From the NCBI RefSeq assembly GCF_964199755.1, contig NC_133896.1, positions 88,706,215 to 88,770,214 on the forward strand: a stretch of 64,000 nt of DNA, written 5' to 3'. Of the stretch, positions 11,601 through 22,859 are shown one piece after another (within the stretch, counting starts at the first letter, position 1; every line of letters begins with the position of its first letter). The notes beneath the pieces are model-generated. The model was given only the letters and a program-made list of their open reading frames with translations, was not told the DNA's origin and ran no database searches. The DNA is from Larus michahellis (Eukaryota > Chordata > Aves > Charadriiformes > Laridae). The translations under genes were made by a program, and so were the position numbers.

Positions 11601-13456
11601 TGAACTCCTGCCCGCTTGCCTCCCTCGCAGGGAGCCGGAGGGAAATGTAAGGAGAGCCCGGGGTGCCGGGCGAGAATCGTGGCTGAGGCGGTGCCTTGAA
11701 AATCAGAGTGATGCTAGCTTCGTTATTTTCCATTTGAGGAGGCTTGAAACAATAATTTCATAAGTGAGACCAATATGTCTTTAAAAATTACATCTTACCC
11801 CCCACTCCGCCGTACACACTCCTCATTTTCTGAAGCGGGGAGGTTTCCTTCAGCAGCACAAGGGAGACCGAGGGATGCGTGCAGCCCCTGGAAGCGACTT
11901 TGTGTCCCGGCACATCAGTGAGCCAAGCCCCAAGACTGGAAGCCCTCCTCCCTTGGTAGCTACACACGGGCCACTTAGAGGTAGCAGAGGAGTTAAGAGG
12001 TCTTTAAAAACCCCCAAACTCCTCTCTCCCCATTATCCAGGGCATCTCTCTGTCCCCCCTGGCCATGTGCTCTGTGTTATTGAAGCCCAGGGTTGTGATT
12101 TAAGCTGTACCTGCTGAAAAAGAAAGGGTTGTGCTGCTGTTGGATGTGGACATGAGCATCCTTCACCCTGATAGGCTTTAGTGTCCCTTCACAGAAGCAC
12201 TTCCCACTGGTCTTCATCTGCTTCTTGTGGACACTTCTGCTTTGTTTCGCCATGGAAATATTATTGCTTTGTCTTAGTTAAAAACCCAAGGAAAATTAAG
12301 GGTGGCATGAGAAATAAGTGCACAAAGCAGCAAACTGAGAAAAATGAAATTCTAACGTGAATGTTATGTTATTGTTTAAAGTGCACTTGCGTATCTCAGA
12401 ACTTTTCTAATGGTATGAAATTGCATCATAAAAAAAATATGCGATGAGCCACTGACTATATGTTACATTCTCAGCTTCCTCAATTACTTCACAACTGCAA
12501 AAAATAAACCAAGTCCCACCCACATAGTTCACTTTATCTGGGGGCATCACCTGGATCATCACAGTGTCATTCCTGGGTCCCAGTCTTAGAGCGTGGAGGA
12601 GGTTGATGGTGCATCATTTCCAGCTGCAAACTTGCTGGGGGAAACTAAATACTTGGCTTCACTGTGGCTTGAGAGGTTCCTCGTCATGGGACTGAACACC
12701 CGATGGGCGACACCCACTGCAGCATGTCCCTGTTGCCAGCCGAAGGCTGGACTCCATGTCTGTGCTGGGCAGTAGCCACCAAAGGGAGAGCTGCATTAGG
12801 GAACGTCAGCACAAGTCTTACCAGCTCAGGAGCTAATCCCCGTGCCCTGCCACGTGATGCCGCTAAGCACTTTTAAGCCATCCCATGAGAGCTTTTGCTT
12901 ACATGGGTATGTTTCTGCTTTACCTATGATGGCTCCTCTGTTTCATCCAGCTTCTCTTAAGCTCATGTCTAGACAAGGAACCATTTAGTGGCTTCCCAGA
13001 TGATACTTTGAATACACTTTGGAAGAGCTCCCAACAAGTTTATGTCTCCACTTGCTTTTTTTTTGTTTCTAAAGCCCTACCTCACACATGGCTTTGAATG
13101 CTACCCAGGACCTGGTTCCCTGGTTTACTTTCACAGCCCGTCCTCTTCCTATGAACTGATACCCCTATCGTGCTTTGAAAGAATAAAATTTGTCTGTCAT
13201 AAAAGCAGAAGCGTCAAGCTGGGAAGGGAAAGGGGAGTCTGACATGTCCCTTCTTCCTCATGGAAATTCACGTAAGTGTCAGTAGCTCCATCGCCATCAC
13301 CTGTGGGAACAGTTTGCCTAGATACGGGTGTTACCAAGTGCCAATGAGTCGTAACCAGTGGCAAGGTTCATTCGTTGAACGCTGCTTGGCTCTAGGAGGC
13401 TCTAGCCTGATGGAAATGGCTGATTCCAAGGACTTTTAATGTATTACTACATGGGG
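8611..13456. other. Intergenic region downstream of PHF21B
   Basis: About 4.8 kb with no supported gene. A short GT tract lies at about 9515-9530. The longer open frames (for example 9962-10513 plus and 11329-11733 minus) have low-complexity composition, no domain and no splice context, so I treat them as chance. No CR1 was recognised here. Confidence 0.6.
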
Positions 13457-14485
13457 TTTTTGTCCCCCCAGTGAAATTTGTCTCAGGGTCTGCAAGCGGC
13501 TGGGGAAGCGCTGAGACTGTGCTGGGTGCCACTGCCCCAGCTGCCCTTCCCCTCTCCCTCTGCTGAAGGGCTCCAGGGGCCTCATCCAGCCGTCATCGGG
13601 GGCAGGAGAGACACAACCAGCCAAGAGCAGGTTGTGGAAATTCCCCTGGCTTGGCGTTTGACTTGACATCAGCCGTCCGGTGGCTTCGTGCTGAGCAGTG
13701 TGGAAATGGGCCTAGAAAAGGCTGGGGTGGCAACACTGAGTCAATGTGATTTTTCCAAAGCAAAAGCAGGCACTGTCATTGTCAAATCTAACACATTTAA
13801 AGGAAAGGGGATGCCACTTTGCTGGTGCGCAGCTTCTCCCCACTGCTCCTCCAGTTGTTTGGGTTGGACAAGGGTGAGCGAGAGCAGGATTTGGCCCTCA
13901 GGCCAAAAGAAATAGGCTTTCTCAATCCCTCACATGTAGCCCCGTACGGGAAACGGCGGCTGTTGCTTCTAGCAAACGTGATCTCTCTCCATCTCCTCCT
14001 CTCTCACCCGTTTATTGAAAAGCCTGGAGTTGGCCCAGGGAAGAAGGGATTTGTGGGTTCAGGCCTGGGGCAAGGGGTGTTGATCTTTAAGTCAGTTTTG
14101 GCTTCATCTTCAGGGGTGAAGGTCCCCTTTCAAGAAATGGCAGTCAGGTGCTGGTGGGGTGGGCTGGGAGGCGAGAGCAGCGATAGGAGGAATGAGCCGA
14201 AAACTAAACAAACTTGTGATGGTCTCTAGATGCTAACCCTCCTGGCTCTGGGCAGGCTCCTCTTTTGTAATGGGCAGTCCCTCTGCTCCACGCAGTGCGT
14301 GCAAAGCAGATGCATCTCAAATGCTTTAGGCTGTCAGGCCCTTAGGAATATCTGTTTGAGAGCTCAGGGTTCCTCCCCCACCCCTCCCTTATTTAATAGC
14401 TGGCGGACATCAAGCCAAGTCTTTGGGTTTTATTTGTTGGGGTACCTAAGAATAAAAAGTGTGTAATTAGCTGCAAAACAAGCGT

Positions 14486-15728
14486 CATAGAATCAATCAT
14501 AGAATCATAGAATCTTCATGGTTGGAAAGGACCTTTGAGATCATCGAGTCCAACCATACACACACAAAAAAACCAAGAAACAAAAAAACCCCACCCTACA
14601 ATCTCTGTCACTAGAGTATGCCCTGAAGTGCCAAGTGCCAGATCTAGACATTTCTTAAATACCTCTAGGGATGGTGACTCTACCAGCTCCTTGGGCAGGC
14701 TCTTCCAGTGCCTGACCACTCTTTCAGTAAAGTAATTCTTCCTAATATCTAACGTAAACCTCCCCTGACACAACTTTCAGACCATTTCCTCTGGTCCCTT
14801 CATTCTTCACCTGGGAGAAGAGGCCAACCCCCACCTCTCTACAGCCTCCTTTCAGGTAGCTGTAGAGGGCAATGAGGTCTCCCCTCAGCCTCCTCTTCTC
14901 CAAACTAAACATGCCCAGCTCCCTCAGCCTCTCCTCATGTGGCTTGGTCTCCAGACCCCTCACCAGCTTGGTAGCTCTCCTCTGGACCCGCTCCAGCACT
15001 TCAATGTCCCTCTTGTACAGAGGGGCCCAGAACTGAACACAGTACTCGAGGTGAGGCCTCACCAGTGCCGAGTACAGAGGCACGATCGCTTCCCTACTCC
15101 TGCTGGCCATGCTATTCCTGATACAAGCCAGAATGCTGCTGGCCGCCTTGGCCACCTGGGCACACTGCTGGCTCACGTTAAGGTGGCCGTCCACCTGCAC
15201 CCCCAGGTCCTTTTCTGCTGGGCAGCTTTCCGGCCTCTCTTCCCGAAGCCTGTAGCGTTGCTTGGGGTTGTTGTGACCGCAATGCAGGACCCAGCACTTG
15301 GCCATATTAATTGGCCTCATACAATTGGTCTTGGCCCATGGATCCAGCCTGTGCAGGTCCCTCTCTAGAGCCTTCCTACCCTCAAGCAGATCAACACTCC
15401 CACCTACTTTGGTGTCATCTGCAAACATACTGAGGGTGCACTCAATCCCCTCATCCAGATCATTGATAAAGATATTAAACAAAAGTGGCCCCAGAACTGA
15501 GCCCTGAGGGACACCACTGGTGACCGGCCGCCAAGAGGATTTCACCCCATTAATCACAACTCTCTGGGCACGGCCATCCAGCCAGTTTTTTACCCAGCGA
15601 AGAGTACACCTGTCTATGCCATGATTCGCCAGCTTCTCCAGGAGAATGCTGTGGGGGACGGTGTCAAAGGCCTTACCAAAGTCCAGACAGACAACGTCCG
15701 CAGCCTTCCCCGCATCATCTACAAGGCC
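14486..15728 (-). mobile_element. CR1 LINE fragment with RT C-terminus (copy A, frameshifted)
   Basis: A minus-strand, 5'-truncated CR1 of about 1.24 kb. The plus strand starts with CATAGAATCATAGAATC, the reverse of the CR1 tail, then GGTTGGAAAGGACCTTTGAG. The minus strand from 15557 encodes the RT fragment: [20 protein letters not shown], then FADD (catalytic motif), a thumb region and the conserved C-terminal [20 protein letters not shown] segment. One extra T near 14779 breaks the frame relative to copy B, splitting it at about 14742-14773. Non-autonomous, since the 5' RT half and the endonuclease are missing. Confidence 0.95.
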
Positions 15729-16166
15729 AGAGCACGAAGGGCTCTTTGAAGGCCATCAGCATTCAGAGTGGAGTGGTGGTGAGTAGGTGTACGAGCAGCG
15801 ATGCATCAACCCCATCTCTCCACAAAGCTGGCTGTCCCCAGCCAGGCTGGGCAGCGTCCACTGCCTCAAGGTGACGCCTGTTTTGTGTCTCTGCTTTTGG
15901 ACAGATGAAAGGGCAGAGAGAGACACATGGAGCAGCCCAGGACGCTCACCTGCGCCTTTGAGCTCTTGCCCGGGATGGGCTTAACACCTCATGGAAAGGG
16001 GGAAAAGTTTCAGTCTCTGAGCTCTCTCTTCCTCCCTGGCTCGTGTTCCCAAAGCAGCTTTTCTGCACGAGCAGCTCAAAGGCAGTGGGATTCCCACTGG
16101 CTTGTCCTGGGTGAGGAATGAAAGGTCCCAGTAGAGACACTTGCGAAGGGATGTGAACAACCCTTG

Positions 16167-16733
16167 TCAAATGCTCCGGGGGAGTATGACGGCTGCCGGC
16201 AACTCTGCGAGCTGCTCCTGCAGCTTCACTAATGCAAGCTGTGCTTTCCTATTTTTGACCCCGGCCGAGACGCATGGCAGTGCCCCCCATCTGCCTAAGC
16301 GAAGGCAAAAGGGTCCCAGTTGGGAACCATGTCCCCGCCTGTCCAGCGTGGGTTGGGGTGTCAAAACAAAGCGAGAATTAACAAGCCGGGCAAATGGCGT
16401 TTCCTTCAATGGGAGATCTGCCTTCACCAGGGGATCTATGTGCCCCGGGGGATCTGCCTTTGCCGGGGGATCTGCCTTTGCTCTACAGGGCTCGTCCCGT
16501 CCATGTAGGCGAGTGAGAGCCTCCTCCTCCTCTTGCATCTCTGACTGAGCGGTGGCCAGCCATCCTTGACAATCTGCCCATGCGCCCCCAAGGCACACGG
16601 GGAACTGGGAACCACTGGCTGCAGCCTCTCTCCTCTCCCGCTCGTGCACCTCCCGCCAGTTGCGAGGAGGGACCAAAACTCTGGAAAAGTCCTCTCTGAT
16701 CCAGCTCTGAACTCGGAGGCTTTCACACCACAA
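16167..16733 (-). other. Unidentified open segment with KADPP hexapeptide repeats (copy A, first)
   Basis: A minus-strand open frame of 188 codons, function unknown. In order it shows an Arg/Glu-rich stretch ending RREAAA, a CLGGAWADCQGWLAT motif, an acidic EEEEA stretch, about four hexapeptides of the type AKADPP (16408-16483), then KETPFARLVNSRFVLT and a Leu/Gln-rich end (KLQEQLAEL). The same order of motifs recurs in a diverged segment 2.2 kb away (18531-19262), with several matches only at amino-acid level. That suggests descent from a coding sequence. No start or splice sites were established. The region is GC-rich, so long frames also arise by chance. It may be an exon relic, a pseudogene or an unclassified repeat. 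Confidence 0.3.
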
Positions 16734-16831
16734 AGTCAGCAGAGAACAACACCACTGGGTCTTCTCTCGATGCCTGTCACCTCAGTCATGCAGATTCATT
16801 TCCCACCTTCCCCTGCCTCATGCGGATTTCA

Positions 16832-17636
16832 AAAAATTCATGGAATGTTTTGGGTTGGAAGGCACCTTAAAGATCACCGAGTTCTAAACCGCCTGCCATG
16901 GGCAGGGACACTTCCCACTAGAGCAGGCTTCTCAAAGCCTCATCCAACCTGGCCTTGAACACTTCCAGGGATGGGGCATCCACAACTTCCCTGGGCAACC
17001 TGTCCCAGTGTCTCATCACACTCTTATTGAAGAATTTCTTCCTAATATCTGATCTAAGTCTCCCCCTTTTCAGTTTAGAATTGTTACCCCTCATCCTATC
17101 GCTCCACCCCCTGATAAAGAGTCCCTCCCCATCTTTCCCATAGGCCCCCTTCAGGTACCGGAAGGCCGCTATAAGGTCTCCCCGGAGCCTTCCCTTCTCC
17201 AGGCTGAACAACCCCAGCTCGCTCAGCCTGTCTTCCTAGGGGAGGTACTCCAGCCCTCTGATCACCTTCATGGCCCTCTTCTGGACCCGCTCCAACAACT
17301 CCACATCCTTCTTATGCTGGGGACTCCAGAGCTGGATGCAATACTCCAGGTAGGAACTCATGAGAGCAGAGTAGAGGGGGAGAATCACCTCCCTTGACCT
17401 GCTGGCCATGCTTCTTTTGATGCAGCCCAGGATACAGCTGGCTTTCTGGGCTGCAAGCGCACATTGATGGCTCACGTTGAGCTTCTCACCAGCCAACACC
17501 CCCAGGTCCTCCTCAGGGCTGCTCTCAATCCACTCTCCACCCAGCCTGTATCTGTGCTTGGGCTTGAACTTCAACTCCTTGCTGACCACGTCTTGGCCAA
17601 GTGCGAGGTCCCGCATGTGTGTCAGGGCAATCCCAA
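16832..17636 (-). mobile_element. CR1 LINE fragment, second subfamily (copy A)
   Basis: A minus-strand CR1 of about 0.8 kb. The plus-strand left end reads TTTTGGGTTGGAAGGCACCT without the ATTCTATG tail repeats. The coding remnants are in two minus-strand pieces. One (17236-17616) holds [18 protein letters not shown], the [19 protein letters not shown] segment and [15 protein letters not shown]. The other (16918-17211) holds the C-terminal FNKSVMRHWDRLPREVV and FKARLDEAL motifs. A stop interrupts the frame at about 17236 (the TAG in TTCCTAGGGG read from the other strand). It differs in sequence from the CR1 at 14486, so it is a separate insertion. Confidence 0.92.
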
Positions 17637-18530
17637 GTCACACTCAAGCTCAGCTTTCTGTAGGGAAGCAAAAGCCATGTTAAGAAAACCAAGTCCAGTC
17701 CCTGGGCATGTGCTGTCAGCCATGCACAAGTTCATTGCCCTTCAGAGCTCCTTACAAAATGACTCCATCGGCACTGGAACTGCAGACAGAGTTCTCCTTC
17801 CCCACACTAGCTAATCCTCGTCTCTCAAAGTCACCTCTTTTCTTTAATTTTCCTTGCAGGTGCCAGAAAAATGTCCTTAGTGAAACTCCACCAACTCCAA
17901 ACACAAGCCACACTCCACAGAAGGTTCAAAGGAAGTCCTTCTCTGTCCTCGGGCAACACACAAAACCCTGCTACTGCTCTGGCAAGCAGAAGCAGTGGAA
18001 AAGGAGAGCAGAGGAAGATGCTCTTGAAAGCTGAACCTCTGGGCACAGGGAGAAAGGGCAGCGTCACATCCTAACAGATAGATAACATGAGAAATGGAAC
18101 CTACCGGACTCTCCTTGTTTCTAAGCCAGCTTAAAAACATCTCTGAGCTTTTTCCTTTGGATACCCTGGTTTCTTTCCAATTCAACACCAAGCAGCTACA
18201 GACTTGGAGGACTAATCTATTGGAAAGCGCGTTGTCTCCTTCCAACTTCCAACACTGGAAAGCATGGGCTGCTTTCCTCAACGCAGAAGCAGTGTGGACA
18301 AAGGGGCATGCTCTGAAGGTTGCCCTTTTACCCCCCCTTCTACCCACCCATTACCAACCAAAACTGAGTAAGACTGGCAAGCATCTAGTTTCATCACCAA
18401 AACACAAAGCAATAGCCAAGTGGTAGGTAGACTTGCCATTTACTTTCAAAAAACATGACAGAGAGGACTTGCAAAATTCTTGTGTGGAAGACGACAGCAA
18501 GAGAACTAACAGGTTTTTTTAAAAGGGAAA

Positions 18531-19262
18531 TTACAAACATGAGAGAACTAGGCAAACACAGGTCAAGATGAAGTTAGCATTAACAGGCGGCACAAAAGGC
18601 GTTTCCTTCGACGGGAGATCTGCCTGCGCCGTCGGATCCCTCTCTCCCAGGGATTCTGCGTGCGCCAGGGCATCCATCTGTGCCGGGGCATCTGTCTGCG
18701 CAGGGGCATCTGCCTTTGCTCTCCAGGGCTTGTCCCGTACGCAGAGACGAGCAGGAGGCCTCCTCCTCTTCCGTCTCCACCGGAGGTGTGGCTGGCCATC
18801 CCTGCCGGCCTTCTGCTCACGCCCCCCCAAGGCACACGGAGAACCAGTTGATGGACCCTCTGGGGCTGAGAGCTCAGCGGCTGCAGCCTCTCTCCTCTGC
18901 CACTTGCCAGTCCCTGGTGGGGAGCCGGACTCAAACTTGCTTGGGGCAGCTGTTCTTCCCCTTCCCCAGCTGTTCTTCTCTGCCCTTCCCTGCGCAGCAA
19001 GGCTACCAAGGCCACACGGAGACGCCGATGCCGCACTGGTGATGCCCCAGGACACGCGGAAGGTGTGGAAGTGCAGCTGCAGCTCCTGGGTTGGGGAACT
19101 GGAGAGCCACCTCTCTCGCCTCCTCCCACCTCCGCGGTCGCTCCAGGAGCGCGGGCAACTGCCAGCCCAAGCCCACCGTGATGCACCAGGGAGCAGAGGC
19201 TGCTGGGCAACGCCACAGACAATGGGCTTCCACATGCTAATGAGCATGGTGACATGGGACAA
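18531..19262 (-). other. Unidentified open segment with KADAP hexapeptide repeats (copy A, second)
   Basis: A minus-strand open frame of 243 codons, function unknown. It parallels the segment at 16167-16733: PPGTGKWQRREAAAAE, CALGG, then the hexapeptides AKADAP, AQTDAP, AQMDAL, AHAESL, GERDPT, AQADLP (18611-18720), then KETPFVPPVNANFILT. The acidic EEEEA motif and the CLGGARAEGRQGWPAT motif of the other segment appear here in a different frame (18580-18780 region), so at least one frameshift separates the two. The plus strand is also open (18568-19350), as expected in GC-rich, TA-poor DNA. Coding status is therefore unproven. Confidence 0.3.
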
Positions 19263-20020
19263 CGTCTACCCAGACGTGCCAGGGAAGCAGAGGCGTGAGG
19301 AAGAAACTCTCTGTTCAAGGCCTCTGGTGCAGGGCAAGGATGAAGCTTGAACTCCCCTCTACAAACCACAGAACCCACCTGGAAAAACACACACAAAGTA
19401 CCCCCCAAGCCCAAACTGCCCAAAAGCTGGTCCTTCCCCAGCGGGCGCAAGACAAGGGCAGCACCTGGCAGGTGGCATCCCTTCTCCTCTGTGTCACACA
19501 CAGGTTGCCTCAGCCTCAGTGCCACTGGCCACGGGAGCCTAACACATGAGTGCATAAACCAAACAAAAAATTTGGTAAATTGGGTCAAATCTAAGAAAAG
19601 TTTTGGTAAAGCGGCAGCGCCGTCCCCTTCTGTTTGATGTCACACTGAGGTTCATCCCACCAATTTCCCAGCGCTGCCAACCTCCGTCCCATCCCTTGGG
19701 CTGTTTCAGAGATGTTCCCAGCTCTCCCTATAAGCCCTTGGAAAAGGCCTCGCAAGCGACCGGGGGATCACGACAACCAGCCTGGCTACCCAAGCACGAC
19801 AAGGGACTCTTCTGCAGGCTCCGCGGGGGGACTGCCAAGGCATTGCTGCCCGACAGCTCAACCACCACACAACCTGCTCCTCCCCGTCCCCTTCCTGAAA
19901 CAGCGACAGGCACGCAGGCTGGAACAGCAAAACCCTCAGCCCCGGTTGCCTTCTCTTCCTCAGGCCTTACACAAGGGGTTTGTGCTTTCACCCAAAAAGC
20001 CACTCCTACGAGAGAAGGGG

Positions 20021-20150
20021 GAGGGGAGACCTTCTCCCTCTCTACAGCTGCCTGAAGGGAGGTTGTAGCCAGCTGGGGGTCGGCCTCTTCTCCCAAGTAA
20101 CAGGCGATAGGACAAGAGGAAACAGCCTCCAGTTGCACCAGGGGAGGTTT
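20021..20150 (+). mobile_element. CR1 fragment truncated by the duplication junction (copy A)
   Basis: A plus-strand CR1 stub: GAGGGGAGACCTTCTCCC, CTACAGCTGCCTGAAGGGAG, CTTCTCCCAAGTAACAGGCG, CAGTTGCACCAGGGGAGGTT. It ends abruptly at the junction and is followed by the start of copy B. Its counterpart at 26700 runs on to the normal CR1 3' end, showing that the breakpoint lies inside this element. Confidence 0.9.
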
Positions 20151-21177
20151 TTTGTCCCTTCAGTGAAATTTGTCTCAGGGTCTGCAAGCGGCTGGGGAAG
20201 CGCTGAGACTGTGCTGGGTGCCACTGCCCCAGCTGCCCTTCCCCTCTCCCTCTGCTGAAGGGCTCCAGGGGCCTCATCCAGCCGTCATCGGGGGCAGGAG
20301 AGACACAACCAGCCAAGAGCAGGTTGTGGAAATTCCCCTGGCTTGGCGTTTGACTTGACATCAGCCGTCCGGTGGCTTCGTGCTGAGCAGTGTGGAAATG
20401 GGCCTAGAAAAGGCTGGGGTGGCAACACTGAGTCAATGTGATTTTTCCAAAGCAAAAGCAGGCACTGCCATTGTCAAATCTAACACATTTAAAGGAAAGG
20501 GGATGCCACTTTGCTGGTGCGCAGCTTCTCCCCACTGCTCCTCCAGTTGTTTGGGTTGGACAAGGGTGAGCGAGAGCAGGATTTGGCCCTCAGGCCAAAA
20601 GAAATAGGCTTTCTCAATCCCTCACATGTAGCCCCGTACGGGAAACGGCGGCTGTTGCTTCTAGCAAACGTGATCTCTCTCCATCTCCTCCTCTCTCACC
20701 CGTTTATTGAAAAGCCTGGAGTTGGCCCAGGGAAGAAGGGATTTGTGGGTTCAGGCCTGGGGCAAGGGGTGTTGATCTTTAAGTCAGTTTTGGCTTCATC
20801 TTCAGGGGTGAAGGTCCCCTTTCAAGAAATGGCAGTCAGGTGCTGGTGGGGTGGGCTGGGAGGCGAGAGCAGCGATAGGAGGAATGAGCCGAAAACTAAA
20901 CAAACTTGTGATGGTCTCTAGATGCTAACCCTCCTGGCTCTGGGCAGGCTCCTCTTTTGTAATGGGCAGTCCCTCTGCTCCACGCAGTGCGTGCAAAGCA
21001 GATGCATCTCAAATGCTTTAGGCTGTCAGGCCCTTAGGAATATCTGTTTGAGAGCTCAGGGTTCCTCCCCCACCCCTCCCTTATTTAATAGCTGGCGGAC
21101 ATCAAGCCAAGTCTTTGGGTTTTATTTGTTGGGGTACCTAAGAATAAAAAGTGTGTAATTAGCTGCAAAACAAGCAT

Positions 21178-22420
21178 CATAGAATCAATCATAGAATCAT
21201 AGAATCTTCATGGTTGGAAAGGACCTTTGAGATCATCGAGTCCAACCATACACCCACAAAAAAACCAAGAAACAAAAAAACCCCACCCTACAATCTCTGT
21301 CACTAGAGTATGCCCTGAAGTGCCAAGTGCCAGATCTAGACATTTCTTAAATACCTCTAGGGATGGTGACTCTACCAGCTCCTTGGGCAGGCTCTTCCAG
21401 TGCCTGACCACTCTTTCAGTAAAGTAATTCTTCCTAATATCTAACGTAAACCTCCCCTGACGCAACTTCAGACCATTTCCTCTGGTCCCTTCATTCTTCA
21501 CCTGGGAGAAGAGGCCAACCCCCACCTCTCTACAGCCTCCTTTCAGGTAGCTGTAGAGGGCAATGAGGTCTCCCCTCAGCCTCCTCTTCTCCAAACTAAA
21601 CATGCCCAGCTCCCTCAGCCTCTCCTCATGTGGCTTGGTCTCCAGACCCCTCACCAGCTTGGTAGCTCTCCTCTGGACCCGCTCCAGCACTTCAATGTCC
21701 CTCTTGTACAGAGGGGCCCAGAACTGAACACAGCACTCGAGGTGAGGCCTCACCAGTGCCGAGTACAGAGGCACGATCGCTTCCCTACTCCTGCTGGCCA
21801 CGCTATTCCTGATACAAGCCAGAAGGCTGCTGGCCGCCTTGGCCACCTGGGCACACTGCTGGCTCACGTTAAGGTGGCCGTCCACCAGCACCCCCAGGTC
21901 CTTTTCTGCTGGGCAGCTTTCCGGCCTCTCTTCCCGAAGCCTGTAGCGTTGCTTGGGGTTGTTGTGACCGCAATGCAGGACCCAGCACTTGGCCATATTA
22001 ATTGGCCTCATACAATTGGTCTTGGCCCATGGATCCAGCCTGTGCAGGTCCCTCTCTAGAGCCTTCCTACCCTCAAGCAGATCAACACTCCCACCTACTT
22101 TGGTGTCATCTGCAAACATACTGAGGGTGCACTCAATCCCCTCATCCAGATCATTGATAAAGATATTAAACAAAAGTGGCCCCAGAACTGAGCCCTGAGG
22201 GACACCACTGGTGACCGGCCGCCAAGAGGATTTCACCCCATTAATCACAACTCTCTGGGCACGGCCATCCAGCCAGTTTTTTACCCAGCGAAGAGTACAC
22301 CTGTCTATGCCATGATTCGCCAGCTTCTCCAGGAGAATGCTGTGGGGGACGGTGTCAAAGGCCTTACCAAAGTCCAGACAGACAACGTCCGCAGCCTTCC
22401 CCGCATCATCTACAAGGCCA
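21178..22420 (-). mobile_element. CR1 LINE fragment with intact RT C-terminal frame (copy B)
   Basis: The counterpart of the CR1 at 14486-15728. The minus strand is open for 346 codons (21208-22248), from the RT motif region ([14 protein letters not shown]) through FADD to the end of the element ([16 protein letters not shown] and the final residues). It lacks the extra T that shifts the copy A frame. The element is still 5'-truncated and should be immobile on its own. Confidence 0.95.
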
Positions 22421-22859
22421 GAGCACGAAGGGCTCTTTGAAGGCCATCAGCATTCAGAGTGGAGTGGTGGTGAGTAGGTGTACGAGCAGCGATGCATCAA
22501 CCCCATCTCTCCGCAAAGCTGGCTGTCCCCAGCCAGGCTGGGCAGCGTCCACTGCCTCAAGGTGACGCCTGTTTTGTGTCTCTGCTTTTGGACAGATGAA
22601 AGGGCAGAGAGAGACACACGGAGCAGCCCAGGACGCTCACCTGCGCCTTTGAGCTCTTGCCCGGGATGGGCTTAACACCTCATGGAAAGGGGGAAAAGTG
22701 TTTCAGTCTCTGAGCTCTCTCTTCCTCCCTGGCTCGTGTTCCCAAAGCAGCTTTTCTGCACGAGCAGCTCAAAGGCAGTGGGATTCCCACTGGCTTGTCC
22801 TGGGTGAGGAATGAAAGGTCCCAGTAGAGACACTTGCGAAGGGATGTGAACAACCCTTG

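Larger units (their letters stand above)
13457..20147. repeat. 6.7-kb tandem duplication, copy A
   Basis: Copy A of a direct tandem duplication. From TTTTTGTCCC at 13457 the sequence is matched almost base for base by copy B from 20148, with an offset of 6691-6693 that drifts to 6679 after a 13-bp indel. Only scattered substitutions and a few small indels separate the copies. The right end (AGGGGAGGTTT, 20140-20150) falls inside a plus-strand CR1 that is cut short here but continues in copy B. Contents: two minus-strand CR1s, two hexapeptide-repeat segments and the CR1 stub. The near-identity implies recent origin, or a haplotype false duplication in the assembly. Confidence 0.95.

Noticed and set aside
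11329..11733. Minus-strand frame of 134 codons with a hydrophobic Leu-rich stretch
   Set aside because: It has no homology I recognise, no splice context and biased composition.
18568..19350. Long plus-strand open frame of 260 codons (and its copy at 25260-26042)
   Set aside because: It overlaps the hexapeptide segment on the other strand, is rich in Leu/Ser/Ala/Pro as expected of antisense GC-rich DNA, and has no domain. Both strands and several frames are open, so length alone is not evidence.
18563..19588. Minus-strand open frame of 341 codons (and 25255-26334)
   Set aside because: It is out of frame with the KETPF/hexapeptide frame, Arg/Pro/Gly-rich and shows no motif. A chance frame in TA-poor sequence.
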